This document shows, one piece after another, positions 52,401 to 61,686 of a stretch of 64,000 nucleotides of DNA. Both the position numbers and the translations under genes were made by a program. The stretch is taken from positions 6,448,001 through 6,512,000 of the forward strand of contig JAHREC010000013.1 in NCBI GenBank assembly GCA_020081605.1. The letters run 5' to 3'. The notes beneath the pieces were generated by a model. It was not told the DNA's origin. It did no database searches and was given only the letters and a program-made list of their open reading frames with translations. Origin of the DNA: Albifimbria verrucaria (taxonomy: Eukaryota > Ascomycota > Sordariomycetes > Hypocreales > Stachybotryaceae). Within the stretch, counting starts at the first letter, position 1. Each line of letters begins with the position of its first letter.

Positions 52401-55400
52401 GCTAGACCTGTATTCATGTAATGCGCAGATAATGCAAGCTTCCGTCGGGCCATACCCGTTCACGAGGCGCACTTTATCAACCCAGGTTTCGATTACATCC
52501 TTTCCTGCAGCTTCGCCTCCCAGGATCAGTAACTGTAGATTAGGAACCTCTTCTGGTTTGAGGGTTCGAAGAAATGTTGGTGTAAGAATGGCAGAGTTGA
52601 CGTCCATTTCGCGGATGAAATTTGTCAAACCGTCCAAGCGTGCTTCGTTGGAAGGGATGCACACGCAGCCTCCGGAAAAGAGTGTTGTAATAATTTCACC
52701 AATGCACAGGTCAAAAACGTATGACGTGAACTGCAGCATTCGAGTGCCGGCGTTGAGGCCCAGGCCTTTCGCAACGGCCATTTGACTTGAGCAAAGACTG
52801 CCATGCTCTATAACCACACCCTTGGGTTTGCCTGTGCTTCCAGATGTGAATATCACGTAGGCTGCATTTGTTGACTGTACATTTACTTGAGAGTGAGCTT
52901 GGTCAAACTTGTCCTGTTCCAATGCCTTGACGAATTCTGCCCTAACCTCAATGGTTTCAAGGCTCAGACTCTGGCACATATGGACATTGGCTTCGGATGC
53001 GAGAGCAATCCTTGCCTTTGTTTGTTGAACGACTGCCTGCTGTCGTTGTAATGGGTGCGACGGGTCTAATGGAACCCAGGCACCCCCGCCTTATTAATTG
53101 CCAGTATGGCCACACAGAACCACATAGATTTGTCAAAACAAACATGGACCAAGTCCCCAGGCGCAACTCCCTTCTTGACAAGATAGGATGCCAATTTGTT
53201 TGCCATAGTATTGAGCTCTCCGTATGACAATGTTCCGTCCCACGCCCGGATTGCGAGGGCATCTGGTTGGCGTATTGACTGTTGTTCGATCAAGTGGTGT
53301 GCGCTGGCATCAATGTATTCTGGTTCTTTCTCACTCCATGCGATTGCCTGTTCCATGTCCCATGGGCTGACTAGAGAAACATCACCTAGTACCATATCTT
53401 CAGGCCTGAGCAGTTGCTGCACAACTTGATCGAAGTGGTTTGAAAGAGCTTGGACTTGAGGTTCTGAAAGAAGCAATGGGTCATATGTAGCATGAAATTG
53501 CATGTATTCGCCGTATATATGAGCCTGTACCACGAGTGGGTAGTTGAAATAGCCTTCTAGTACGCTGTCGGATAGTGCTTCATCGTTTGTGCCAGGGCCA
53601 GGGACTATTATCGGATCTGCTTGATCATTCGTTGCAAGAAGTTGAACAGGTTGGATAACAAGTAGACTTGAGAAGTCACAGGCATCATGGGCTTCAGAAC
53701 TTATTTTAGCGATATTCTGCAAGCCATACTGCTCGTGTGAAACCATCTCATATGCTTGGCTTTGAGCGCTCCGGAGGAATTCGACAACTTTCTGCTGGCG
53801 ATCCAACTGAATTCGCATAGGAACAGTTGTGACTAGTGGTCCGACCATGCTTTCTAATCCTGCAATAGGGGCATGACGACCGGAAACAGCAGTACCAAAG
53901 CACACGTCGTCTGAGTCACAATACCGACCAAGAACGAGAGCCCACGCAGCCTGCAGAATGGTGGCGCTTGTCACTGAAGAGGACGATGTTGACAGCGGGA
54001 TCACCCGTCTTATTGATTGACTGGTACTGTTTGTTGGCTTGTCTGTTGATTCAACTTGCGACCTGCGTAGCGGGAAAGAAGTTCGCTTGGCTCCATCAAG
54101 TCGTGTCAACCAGTACTTCTTGGCTGTTTCCTGATCTAGGTCCATTATATACCTAATAAAGGTAGAATATGGCTGAATGACGGGAATATTGCTACCGTAA
54201 TAGAAGCTGTGTAGCATCCTCTTGATGATCTCCATGCTCCAACCATCAAAGATAGAGTGGTGCATTGCCAAGGTGAAATGGGTTTGACCATCAGTTTCGG
54301 TGAGAGTGTAACTGCATAGTCGAGATCCGTAACGCATATCAGTTCTAAGGCTTGGCTCCCAGCCAAAATCGTTTTTAATAAGCGCTTGTATAGAATGCCC
54401 ATCAAAGAACAGAATTCTGGTTCTGAGGTTTGTACAATAAGAAACGACCCTACTCCAAGCAGATTTAAAGCCAGAAATATCAATATTATCAGGAAGCCTA
54501 TACGTATACTTGGCTATGTAGGAGCCTGGCTGCTTTACCGCGATAGCCATGAGTCCCTCTTGGAATGGAGTACAAGGGTAAGCATCTTCAATCGTCTGGT
54601 CATCGCTCAGGCCACACATGTCTCGCACCTGGTCCGCCAGAATCTTTGCATTGTCTTTCGAGAGTAAAGAGAATGGTTCCGGAGCCAGTACTGTACTGGA
54701 AGCATCAAGTAGTTCAGCATTAGCTGCTACTTGTGAAAGGCGGGCGTCCTTAAAGATAGAAGCCACCGTTAGCAATACACCTTGTCGACGTGCTAAGGAT
54801 ACCAAATGGATAGCTGTGATCGAATCACCACCAATCTGCATAAAATTGTCGTCTCGTCCAATATTTTCGGCTGGGATTTTCAGGATAGCTGCCCATAGCT
54901 GTTGTATCTTAAGTTCCATTGTCGTCTGTGGTGCACGCTTTTCCATATCAACCAGCGAATAATGTGCAATTTGGTCTTGGCTTAGTTCAGTCGTCAAACG
55001 TCGGAGGCGGTTCCTGTCAAGCTTGTTTGACGTTATGAAAGGCATATAGTGGCAATGGATAAAGACTGTGGGGATCATATAACGTGGTAGCCTTAGGCTT
55101 AGTTCCCCAACCAGCGCCACAACTTGGTTCTTCATGCTCTCTGATAGCGGTAAGAACATCTCGCTCGTCTCTGTTCGCTGCGCTTGCGTGGCTTGCTAAC
55201 TTCGTATGCTTGCTGAAGCAAACGTAGGATACAAGATGCGACCCGCTGCTGGTGTTCAATATATCAACAGCCACCTGCTGGGCGTTATGCAAAGCAATCC
55301 GGATATTGTGTTCAACCTCGCCTAGCTCGACACGAAGTCCTCGAATCTTGATTTGCGTATCCTTTCGTTCAACAAACTCAATGGTTCCATCTGAGTTATA

Positions 55401-58400
55401 GAAAGCTAAATCACCAGATTTGTAGAATCGGCTCCATTTTTCTTGCGCTTTCTGAGGAACCCAATCTGGCATGGCGGTAATGATAGAGTCTTTGGTTCTC
55501 TTACTATCAGAGAGGTATTCACGCATAACTGTTGGACCTTGAATCATAACCTCACCCACACAGCCCGTGGGTGCGAGACTTGCTGGGTTTTCCGGATCCA
55601 CGATCCAACAGTAAGCCCCAACCGGTCGACCTATTGTTAGTGAAGAATCATCTGCTGACGCCCATTCATAGAGCGTACTAAATACACATGTCTCTGCAGG
55701 ACCCCATCCATTAATTAAACGTACCTTACCTATCCATGTTTGCACAATATCTTGATTGACCGCTTCACCTGCTAATAATAGGCCTTTTAAGCTAGGCACT
55801 TCCTCCGGAGAAAGTGTCCGAATAAAGGCAGGTGTCAAGAAGGCCCAGTTGACATCCATTTCTTGAATAAATGTCACTATACCATCAAGGCGAGTTTTAT
55901 CAGAAGGAATGCAGAGACAGCCTCCTGATATCAAGGTTGAATATATCTCGCCAATGCAGAGGTCAAACACGTATGACGCAAATTGTAGCATACGGACATT
56001 TGAATGAAGACCCAGCCGTTTAGCAACAGCGACTTGGCTGCTGCATACCGCTCCGTGCTCCATTACCAGGCCTTTTGGAGTTCCTGTACTGCCAGAGGTG
56101 AATAATACATACGCCACATTGTGTGCCGATACTTGGCATAGAAGCGACAACAGCGAAGAGTTCTCTTCCTCCTGGCTGAGCAGGAGCTGGTCAAAGGCCA
56201 TTGTAACCTCGATGACGGTCAAGTTCAAGCTTCGGCATATCTTTGCGTTTTCCTCCGATGCTAGCGCAAGCTTAGCTCTGGTTTGGCCAGTGACTTCTCG
56301 CTGTCGTTGCATGGGATGTGTAGGGTCCAATGGGACCCATGCACCACCAGCCTTATTGATGGCCAAGATAGCCACAAAAAACCAGACTGATTTTTCAAAG
56401 CACACGTGAATCAGGTCTTCTACTTTTACTCCTCTCTCTTTTATAAGATAGGCTGCCAACCTGGTTGCCGCCCTATCCAGTTCAGCATATGAAAGCTCTC
56501 CATCCCAAGCCCGAATAGCGGCAGAGTTCGGTTGGCGGCATGCTTGCTGTTCTATCAGCTGATGTATACAAGCATCGATAGGCTGGGGCTCTTCTCCACT
56601 CCAAGCAATTGACATTTCTAGGTCCCGCGGCCCTGCCAAAGTCACCTCGCATAATGGGGTTTCATCCTGTATGAGAAGCTGCTCCACAACTCTGCCAAAA
56701 TGGCCGCCCATAATGTCCATTTGGGACTCGGTGATAAGGTTCGAGTCATAAGTGGCATGGAACTCGACATGTTCATCATGCATGTGAACTTGGACAACCA
56801 GCGGGTAGTTGAAGTATCCGCTCCATAACATGTCTGATGTTACCTGACCACCACTTGCTGCTTCTAAAATGGGATCAGTGCTCGAATCGAGCATCCGAGT
56901 CAGCCTGACAGGCTGAACGACAAACAAATTTGAGAAATCGCATGCGTATTCAGCATCAGAACTCAGTTTTGAGATTTTGGACAGGCCAAACTGCTCATAT
57001 GGAACCATGTCAAATGCTTGCGCTTGTATCTTTTTAAGAAACTTTTGATGCTCAGGCCTGGTTCTATCTGGACTCTTATTGGAAGAGTGGCAATTACAGG
57101 ACCAGCAACCCTGTTTAAATCAGCGATCGGTGCACGTCTTCCAGCAATCGTTGTGCCAAAGCAGACGTCGTCGCTATCAACGTATCGCGCAAGGAGAAGA
57201 GCCCAAGCGCCACGCAAGAGGTTTCCTTTGTTACAGGAGCATTCTCAACGTGTGGAATGCAATTTCAATTCGTTTCTGCGCTGTCCGTGGAGATAAGGAT
57301 TTCTGGCTAGACCCAGAGCTTGACTTGAGACGAGGAAATTTGGTTGGCTTCGCATCTTGTAGTTGATTTCTCCAGTACTGGCTCATTCTAGCAATGTCAA
57401 GAGAATTGCTGTACTCAATGAATCTGGAGAGTGAGTGCAGAGGAAGGATTTCTTCTTCGTGGTAAATTCTATGTAATGCATCCAATATGATGCGTTGACT
57501 CCAACCATCGTAGATAGAGTGATGCATCATCCAGACAAAGTAGAAATGCCCGTCAGGCCCCTGAGCGAGGGTGTAGCGACAAAGCCTGGAACCGTAGACC
57601 ATCTCTATATCTTGGGTAGCGTCTAGGGCAGACTCCAGGCTGCGCCCTTCATCCCACTCCCAACTATCCTCGCCGTTGGTCACCACTTGCATTGAAATGC
57701 CGTCGAAAACCACAATCCTTGTCCGTAGTGTATTGCAAATGGAGACAGTTCTCTCCCAGGCGCTTCGGAACCGATCAATGGGAACGTCGCGAGCGATTCG
57801 GTAAACATATTTGGCAATGTAAGAGCTCGGTTGCTTCATGGCTAGAGCCATGAAGCCCTCCTGGAGCTGACTGCAGGGATAGGCATCTTCAATAATAATA
57901 CCAGAAGCGAGTTTGCACTGATCCCGAGCCTCGAGCATAAACCGATCTAACAAGACTGTGTCTAACATACTGAAGCGTTTGGGGCGGATGCTAGGAATGC
58001 CAGGTTCCATTCCAGTATGGGGAGCTACTGCCTGAACTAGCTCGTTTATGTTGTCACATCGGGAAATGTGATTAGTTGGTAGGTATATTCCGACATCAAG
58101 GCACTTCTCGGCAATCTTATCTCGGTCAATCGAGTTTGCTCCAAGCTGGCTTAGAGACGCCGATGGCGTGATTACTTCGAGAGGCAATTGCAGTGCTTCC
58201 GAAACGATTTTCCTCAGTATATTTTGTACCGAATACTTGGCGTAGGCGATGTTTGGTTTGGTCAATTGGCGGCGCAACTCGTCCTCATCGACACCAGAGC
58301 TAGAAATTGGGATTCGATCAACAGCAACCCATTCTTTCGGAACTCTGGTAGCTCTGTTCAGCTTTCTAATCTCCAAAAGGAGCTCCCTGCGCGCCTTTGC

Positions 58401-58586
58401 GATGGCAGCATCTGCCTCTTTCGCAGCAATGTGTTTGGCTAACACTAAAGCCACTGCAAGTCCATGTTGCGGCGCACCCTCCACTGTATCAAATACCCAA
58501 CTGTCCTCGATCGTGGTGTCGTTTTGAAGATAACGCTGGAGCTCCCATCGGGTCAGCTGTATGGTTCTTTCGGGTATGGAACCCAT
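28469..58586 (-). CDS. Nonribosomal peptide synthetase, nine C-A-T modules, about 10,040 aa, 19 one-base frame breaks
   Basis: A giant cytosolic assembly line. The start is the ATG at 58586 ([11 protein letters not shown]) and the stop is TAG 28469-28471. Domain order is [A remnant-T0]-(C-A-T)x9, detailed under the module entries. All nine A domains have TSGSTG-type core motifs and a GRKDTQ-like motif (altered in A1). All nine T domains have GGDSI. All C domains have HHSxxD. No epimerase, methyltransferase, TE, reductase or terminal C domain is present, and no intron is needed. The frame changes 19 times, each time as if one base were missing. Breaks (plus-strand) lie near 28719, 29229, 29420, 29780, 29878, 32278, 34144, 34285, 36232, 39228, 42971, 45519, 45830, 48923, 53083, 55165, 57039, 57225 and 57248. 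Family sequence resumes immediately each time, so I treat it as one intact gene in an error-containing assembly. It should make a nine-residue peptide. Confidence 0.93.
28480..31656 (-). other. NRPS module 9 (C9-A9-T9), code DLGFLAGVFK, terminal
   Basis: C9 has HHSISDGW. A9 (28790-30368) has the same pocket as A1 and A3. T9 has LGGDSISAV, Ser at 28610-28612, and the protein ends about 45 residues later in an acidic tail, SSDDEQ. There is no room for a release domain. Five frame breaks cluster here (29878, 29780, 29420, 29229, 28719). Confidence 0.85.
31780..34935 (-). other. NRPS module 8 (C8-A8-T8), code DATLVGAIMK
   Basis: C8 has HHSIFDGW. A8 (32070-33640) has D-A-T-L-V-G-A-I-M and groups with A7 by its core motifs ([16 protein letters not shown]). 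T8 has VGGDSISAI, Ser at 31884-31886. Breaks at 34285-34287, 34144-34147 and 32278-32281. Confidence 0.82.
35050..38180 (-). other. NRPS module 7 (C7-A7-T7), code DGSIVSAIDK, unusual C domain
   Basis: C7 has HHSIYDAF instead of HHxxxDGW, with His-His-Asp kept, and its N-terminal motif reads EDIYPCTP rather than EDAYPCTP. A7 (35335-36897) belongs with A8 to a different lineage from the other modules (CFEKSKW core, [12 protein letters not shown]). Its pocket D-G-S-I-V-S-A-I-D contains a second Asp and two Ser, suggesting a polar residue. T7 has IGGDSISAI, Ser at 35157-35159. Frame break at 36232-36235. Confidence 0.82.
38300..41478 (-). other. NRPS module 6 (C6-A6-T6), code DALLLGCVLK
   Basis: C6 has HHSIFDGW. 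A6 (38590-40184) has D-A-L-L-L-G-C-V-L, hydrophobic and close to A5, perhaps a paralogous duplication. T6 has LGGDSISAI, Ser at 38405-38407. One frame break at 39228-39229. Confidence 0.82.
41610..44774 (-). other. NRPS module 5 (C5-A5-T5), code DAFFLGCVIK
   Basis: C5 has HHSIFDGW. A5 (41899-43482) has D-A-F-F-L-G-C-V-I, a hydrophobic pocket similar to fungal Leu/Val-type codes; unassigned. T5 has IGGDSISAI, Ser at 41716-41718. One frame break lies at 42971-42972, next to the ATP-binding STG motif. Confidence 0.82.
44898..48051 (-). other. NRPS module 4 (C4-A4-T4), code DAFAIGVVVK
   Basis: C4 has HHSIFDGW. A4 (45185-46761) has a hydrophobic pocket D-A-F-A-I-G-V-V-V, compatible with an aliphatic residue, but I cannot name it. 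T4 has LGGDSISAI, Ser at 45000-45002. Frame breaks lie at 45830-45832 and 45519-45522. Confidence 0.82.
48178..51341 (-). other. NRPS module 3 (C3-A3-T3), code DLGFLAGVFK
   Basis: C3 has HHSVFDGW. A3 (48468-50045) has the same pocket as A1 and A9 and is very similar to them over its whole core. T3 has IGGDSIMAI, Ser at 48283-48285. The frame break near 48923 falls in the A domain's C-terminal lobe. Confidence 0.85.
51465..54595 (-). other. NRPS module 2 (C2-A2-T2), code DLGIIGGIIK
   Basis: C2 has HHSIFDGW. A2 (51752-53326) starts D-L-G like A1 but differs in the rest of the pocket (I-I-G-G-I-I), so a related small or branched residue is likely. T2 has IGGDSISAV, Ser at 51570-51572. One frame break lies at a CCCCC run, 53083-53087. 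Confidence 0.85.
54710..57899 (-). other. NRPS module 1 (C1-A1-T1), code DLGFLAGVFK
   Basis: C1 (about 56595-57899) has HHSIYDGW. A1 (55010-56591) gives the specificity residues D-L-G-F-L-A-G-V-F-K by alignment to the PheA positions by eye, the same as A3 and A9. The motif usually GRKDTQ reads ERKDTQ (near 55370): Gly is replaced by Glu. T1 has IGGDSITAI, carrier Ser at 54821-54823. Four frame breaks lie in this module (57248, 57225, 57039, 55165). Confidence 0.85.
57900..58586 (-). other. NRPS N-terminus: decayed A-domain tail plus carrier T0
   Basis: Residues 1-110 resemble only the C-terminal lobe of an adenylation domain. The terminal core motif that normally carries the catalytic Lys reads [12 protein letters not shown], with the Lys gone. 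Residues 120-190 look like a carrier domain; its phosphopantetheine motif reads LGANSIDRD (58128-58145) instead of GGDSI, with the Ser kept. No upper A-domain lobe exists, so this unit cannot activate an amino acid itself. It may be a relic of a tenth module or a loading site charged in trans. Confidence 0.7.
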
Positions 58587-58734
58587 TGTTTCTGCGTCTA
58601 TATCGAGAGGTAATTTTCCTGGAAGCTGTATAAATCTAGTATGCTGAAGGTCGAAATAGCATCAACATGCAAAAACAGCTACTTTTGGCTAATCAGCAAC
58701 AATGAAGCAAGTAGCCTCAATGTACGGATAGCTT

Positions 58735-58748
58735 CGGTAGCACTGCCG
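58735..58748. promoter_or_regulatory. Candidate Zn2Cys6 site CGG-N8-CCG upstream of NRPS
   Basis: CGGTAGCACTGCCG is a near-perfect palindrome with CGG/CCG ends, about 150 bp before the NRPS start codon. It resembles the everted or inverted half-site pairs bound by fungal Zn2Cys6 regulators. It may be chance. Confidence 0.35.
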
Positions 58749-58822
58749 GATCTCCCCGTCTACTAGCTATGAAACACCACTTCGTGACCATGCGGTCATC
58801 AGTCCTCGTTACTAAGGAGCTA

Positions 58823-58840
58823 GCATGCCAAGTGGCATGC
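58823..58840. repeat. Perfect inverted repeat upstream of NRPS
   Basis: GCATGCC, a 4-base spacer AAGT, then GGCATGC, about 240 bp upstream of the NRPS start codon. A possible regulator site. Confidence 0.5.
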
Positions 58841-59771
58841 ACTCCAATCCCTGTCCTTGTATGCTTGCCATTTCACGTGCATGTATCGCTGTCTTACCAG
58901 CGTCGCTTAACAACCTTGGCGACACTAAGTTCCAACTTGTGGGTTGTGTGGAGAAAACCCCAGTCAGGAAATTCACTGGTCGTTCCGTAGAACAGACACT
59001 AAGCACTATTCAAAACCTCAAGCAGCTTGAAAATATAATCCTAGAATTAAGCCCAGCCAAATTCATCTCTTACATTTATCAGAAAGCATCTTTCTCATTT
59101 GTGTGGAGGTTCACAACGGTCTTTGCTATTATGGTGTATGACAGACTCAGTGATGGGTCATTAAAAGAATTGATGGGTTTTTGAACCAACAGAATAGCCA
59201 CAAATAGAGCTTTTGAGTATCAAGTTATGGTCCGGGTAATCGGATAAAGGCATGTATGATAGGAACTAGTTATGAAGCAACAGTATATATAATGAAATAG
59301 ACTAGGAGCTTCTCGTCGTTGTTGGTTGATGAGAAGCTCCAGCCCCCACCCTTTCCTAAGCCTCGACCGTGAGATGTTAAAAGCTGTGATGGGTGCCATG
59401 ATGGAATAATCATTGCGTAGAATTCATGCTCTGTCGAATATCCTATTTAACGTGTGACATAACTTTGAGAGCGTCTTATAGTGCCACTCTCGGGATCGTT
59501 CAATAAAAGTAGTGTAATGCCTTTGTCAAACTGCTGCACTTGCAGCACGGGTGCTTTGTTCGACTATCAAGCCTATATCTCTGCAGGCTAACACGGACTC
59601 GTTGATGACACCACTGAGAAGTCTTTGAAGTATTTAAGATTTCTGTCTAGTGCATTGGGTCTATCATCTAACTGGGAAAAAAGTTCAGGCATTGACCCGC
59701 AGGGCAAAAGACGACACTTGTAGCCACTGAGATTTCCTCCGCGATCAGAGCAAGTCAACAGCAGCAGAGAC

Positions 59772-61617
59772 TCACTCAGTGTCGTCCGCAGCTAATTTGT
59801 GTTCTCCAAATCTGATACCAATAATAACAGCTGCCGCAAGAGACAGACAACATCCCATAAATATGAACGGCAGTCCAATCCATGCATCTCCCCAGAGCAT
59901 GCCGACCTTGAAAATAGCCGCCAGCAACGGGCCCGATATTAGCAAACCAAAACTCTCCAACACGCTCATACATGTAAATAGCATGCCAATGCGTCGACCT
60001 TCTGCCGCAGTTACTACCAGACCGCGCACAGCCGGCCCATAGCCGTACCCGAGCGAGTATACTATCAGACTCATGACCATGATGACGGAGCTGGGTGCCA
60101 GACCGATACCCAAGGTTCCAATGACTAGGGCGATGATTCCTGTTCGTGCAAGCCACAGGTCTTTGAGAAGTGGGCTGAGTTTGAGATTCACCAAGAGTAT
60201 CTGGCTAGCAAGTGGAAGTATGAGCCCGACCGTAACGAGGTTGACAGCGGCGATGATTGAGTTTAAAAGGCCAGCCTTTGCGAACATCATTAGCACTTTT
60301 GACAAGGCATTGGTAGGAAGGGTGTTTATCTCACCTCGGCCCAGCTCCAATGGAACCGCTTTGTAACGTATTGCATGAGAATTAGTGGTATACTCTTGCC
60401 AATCGATGTAAACAGAAACGTCGACAGGAGCAGGCCGACATGCTTGTTGTCCCGAAACAAGCTTCGAAAGGAGATCGCCTGTTGTTTAAGGGTGTTGACG
60501 GCGTGCGCCCATACTCCAGCAGGTGCTGGTGATAAGAAGTCGTCGTCCGGGGCTGGCCCTCGTCTGTACTATCTGGGGTCTCATACCAGACGTCTCGGGA
60601 GTGACAAAAGTTGCCAACACGGAGGCCACCACGCATCCGAAGCCAATAAAGACGGCGAACCAGTTACCACCAGCCATGGCAGCATATGTCAAAGGTGCGG
60701 CTATCAGTTGGCCCACCAAGGCTATCGCGCTGATATAGAGGAACGTGGTAGAACTGTAGACGGAATTCAGCTTAGCTTCTTACTCAACCAACGTCATATG
60801 GCACCATACCGTTGCGCCTCAGTCGAGACGTCAGTTGCGATGGTAAACAGCATAGCAATTGTGACGAAGGGTCCGCCACCAACTATAGTGAGCGTAGCAC
60901 CCAGCCATATAAGGCGGAGGGGAAGGATATCGGGAAACGACCTTGAAACTGTCAGCAGGTTGTCTTACGACTACCTTGGTGACGAAACAATTAGAGAGAC
61001 ATACCAACGAGGATATCGACAGCCTGCGACAGAGTGATTCCTACCAACGACAAGCCAAGCACAATTTTACGACCATACTTGTCTGCTGCCATGCCGTAGG
61101 GTACTGCAGTGAGCATCCCTGGAAGCAGTCCGAAGGTAACCTGCCAGCCTTTGATCATGGAGAACTCGGCCTGGACAATCTCGTTCTTGCAACGGGGTCC
61201 CCATTTAAGGCCTCTGGGTAGTATTTTCTGCAAACTATGCCCTCCTGGATAGGGCTCATGGGTACGGACACGAGCGTGAGTGCGATCTCAAAGGCAAGGA
61301 AAACAATCAAGTACGGTATAGCAATGGCAAAGCGCCGCCGGGTGGTGATCCCGCCATTGTGAGGCGTCGCAGAGGGTTCATTCTGGCTTTCCGCTGGCGG
61401 GAGCAGAGGACTTCCTCGCTGTTTGGCGCTGGAGTCATTGTTGCAGGTCGAGTTGAACCGCGCAAGATCAAGAGCGTGGTCCCCTACAGGGACGAGAAAC
61501 ACAGAAATCAGCGGTCACGCCTGACTAATAAGGGGATTCTGGCTACAGTAAGGCAGCTCTGACTGGATGCAGCGCATCTACCCTTGCATCTGATCCCTGC
61601 GTCTCACTTCTGGCCAT
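59772..61617 (-). CDS. MFS transporter (12-TM type), several frame breaks
   Basis: Predicted membrane exporter next to the NRPS and in the same orientation. A likely start is the ATG at 61617 (MARSETQGSD), followed by an intron ending at about 61494. An N-terminal helix lies around AIPYLIVFLAFEIALTLVSVP. Then comes FGLLPGMLTAVPYGMAADKYGRKIVLG with the MFS A-motif. Introns follow near 61009, about 60810 and about 60333. The C-terminal half has GLILPLASQILL, YSLGYGYGPAVRGLV and FGLLISGPLLAAIFK. One-base deficits occur at 61194-61197, 60596-60597 and 60549-60552, and possibly one at exon 2's first base run. It could export the peptide or give self-resistance. Confidence 0.82.
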
Positions 61618-61661
61618 ACGCGAAGCGACGGTGCCAGATTTGGTGAAGCGGCGTTCCAGTC

Positions 61662-61686
61662 CGGATCCACGTGATACGGCGATCCG
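61662..61686. repeat. CGGATC/GATCCG inverted repeat with CACGTG core upstream of MFS gene
   Basis: CGGATC at 61662-61667 and GATCCG at 61681-61686 flank 13 bases that include a CACGTG E-box-like hexamer and a further CGG. It lies 45 bp upstream of the proposed MFS start codon, so it could be a regulator site or part of the 5' UTR. Confidence 0.45.

Larger units (their letters stand above)
58587..59771. promoter_or_regulatory. NRPS promoter and MFS 3' flank
   Basis: This 1.2 kb gap has no gene. The right end is the 3' flank of the minus-strand MFS gene, so both genes run leftward and the gap serves mainly as the NRPS promoter. Two palindromes near the NRPS start are listed separately. Confidence 0.6.

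Noticed and set aside
28480..57899. Epimerisation domains among the C-like domains
   Set aside because: Each C-like domain is followed by an A domain and has the condensation-type EDxYPC entry motif, giving exactly one per module. Dual C/E activity cannot be judged by eye.
28469..58586. Reading the NRPS fragments as many separate small NRPS genes or as a pseudogene array
   Set aside because: Domain order is continuous across every break, no start codons or promoters lie between pieces, and each break is a one-base deficit.
58769..59184. Small plus-strand frames upstream of the NRPS
   Set aside because: No domain, no splice pattern and atypical composition; more likely promoter and 5' UTR of the NRPS.
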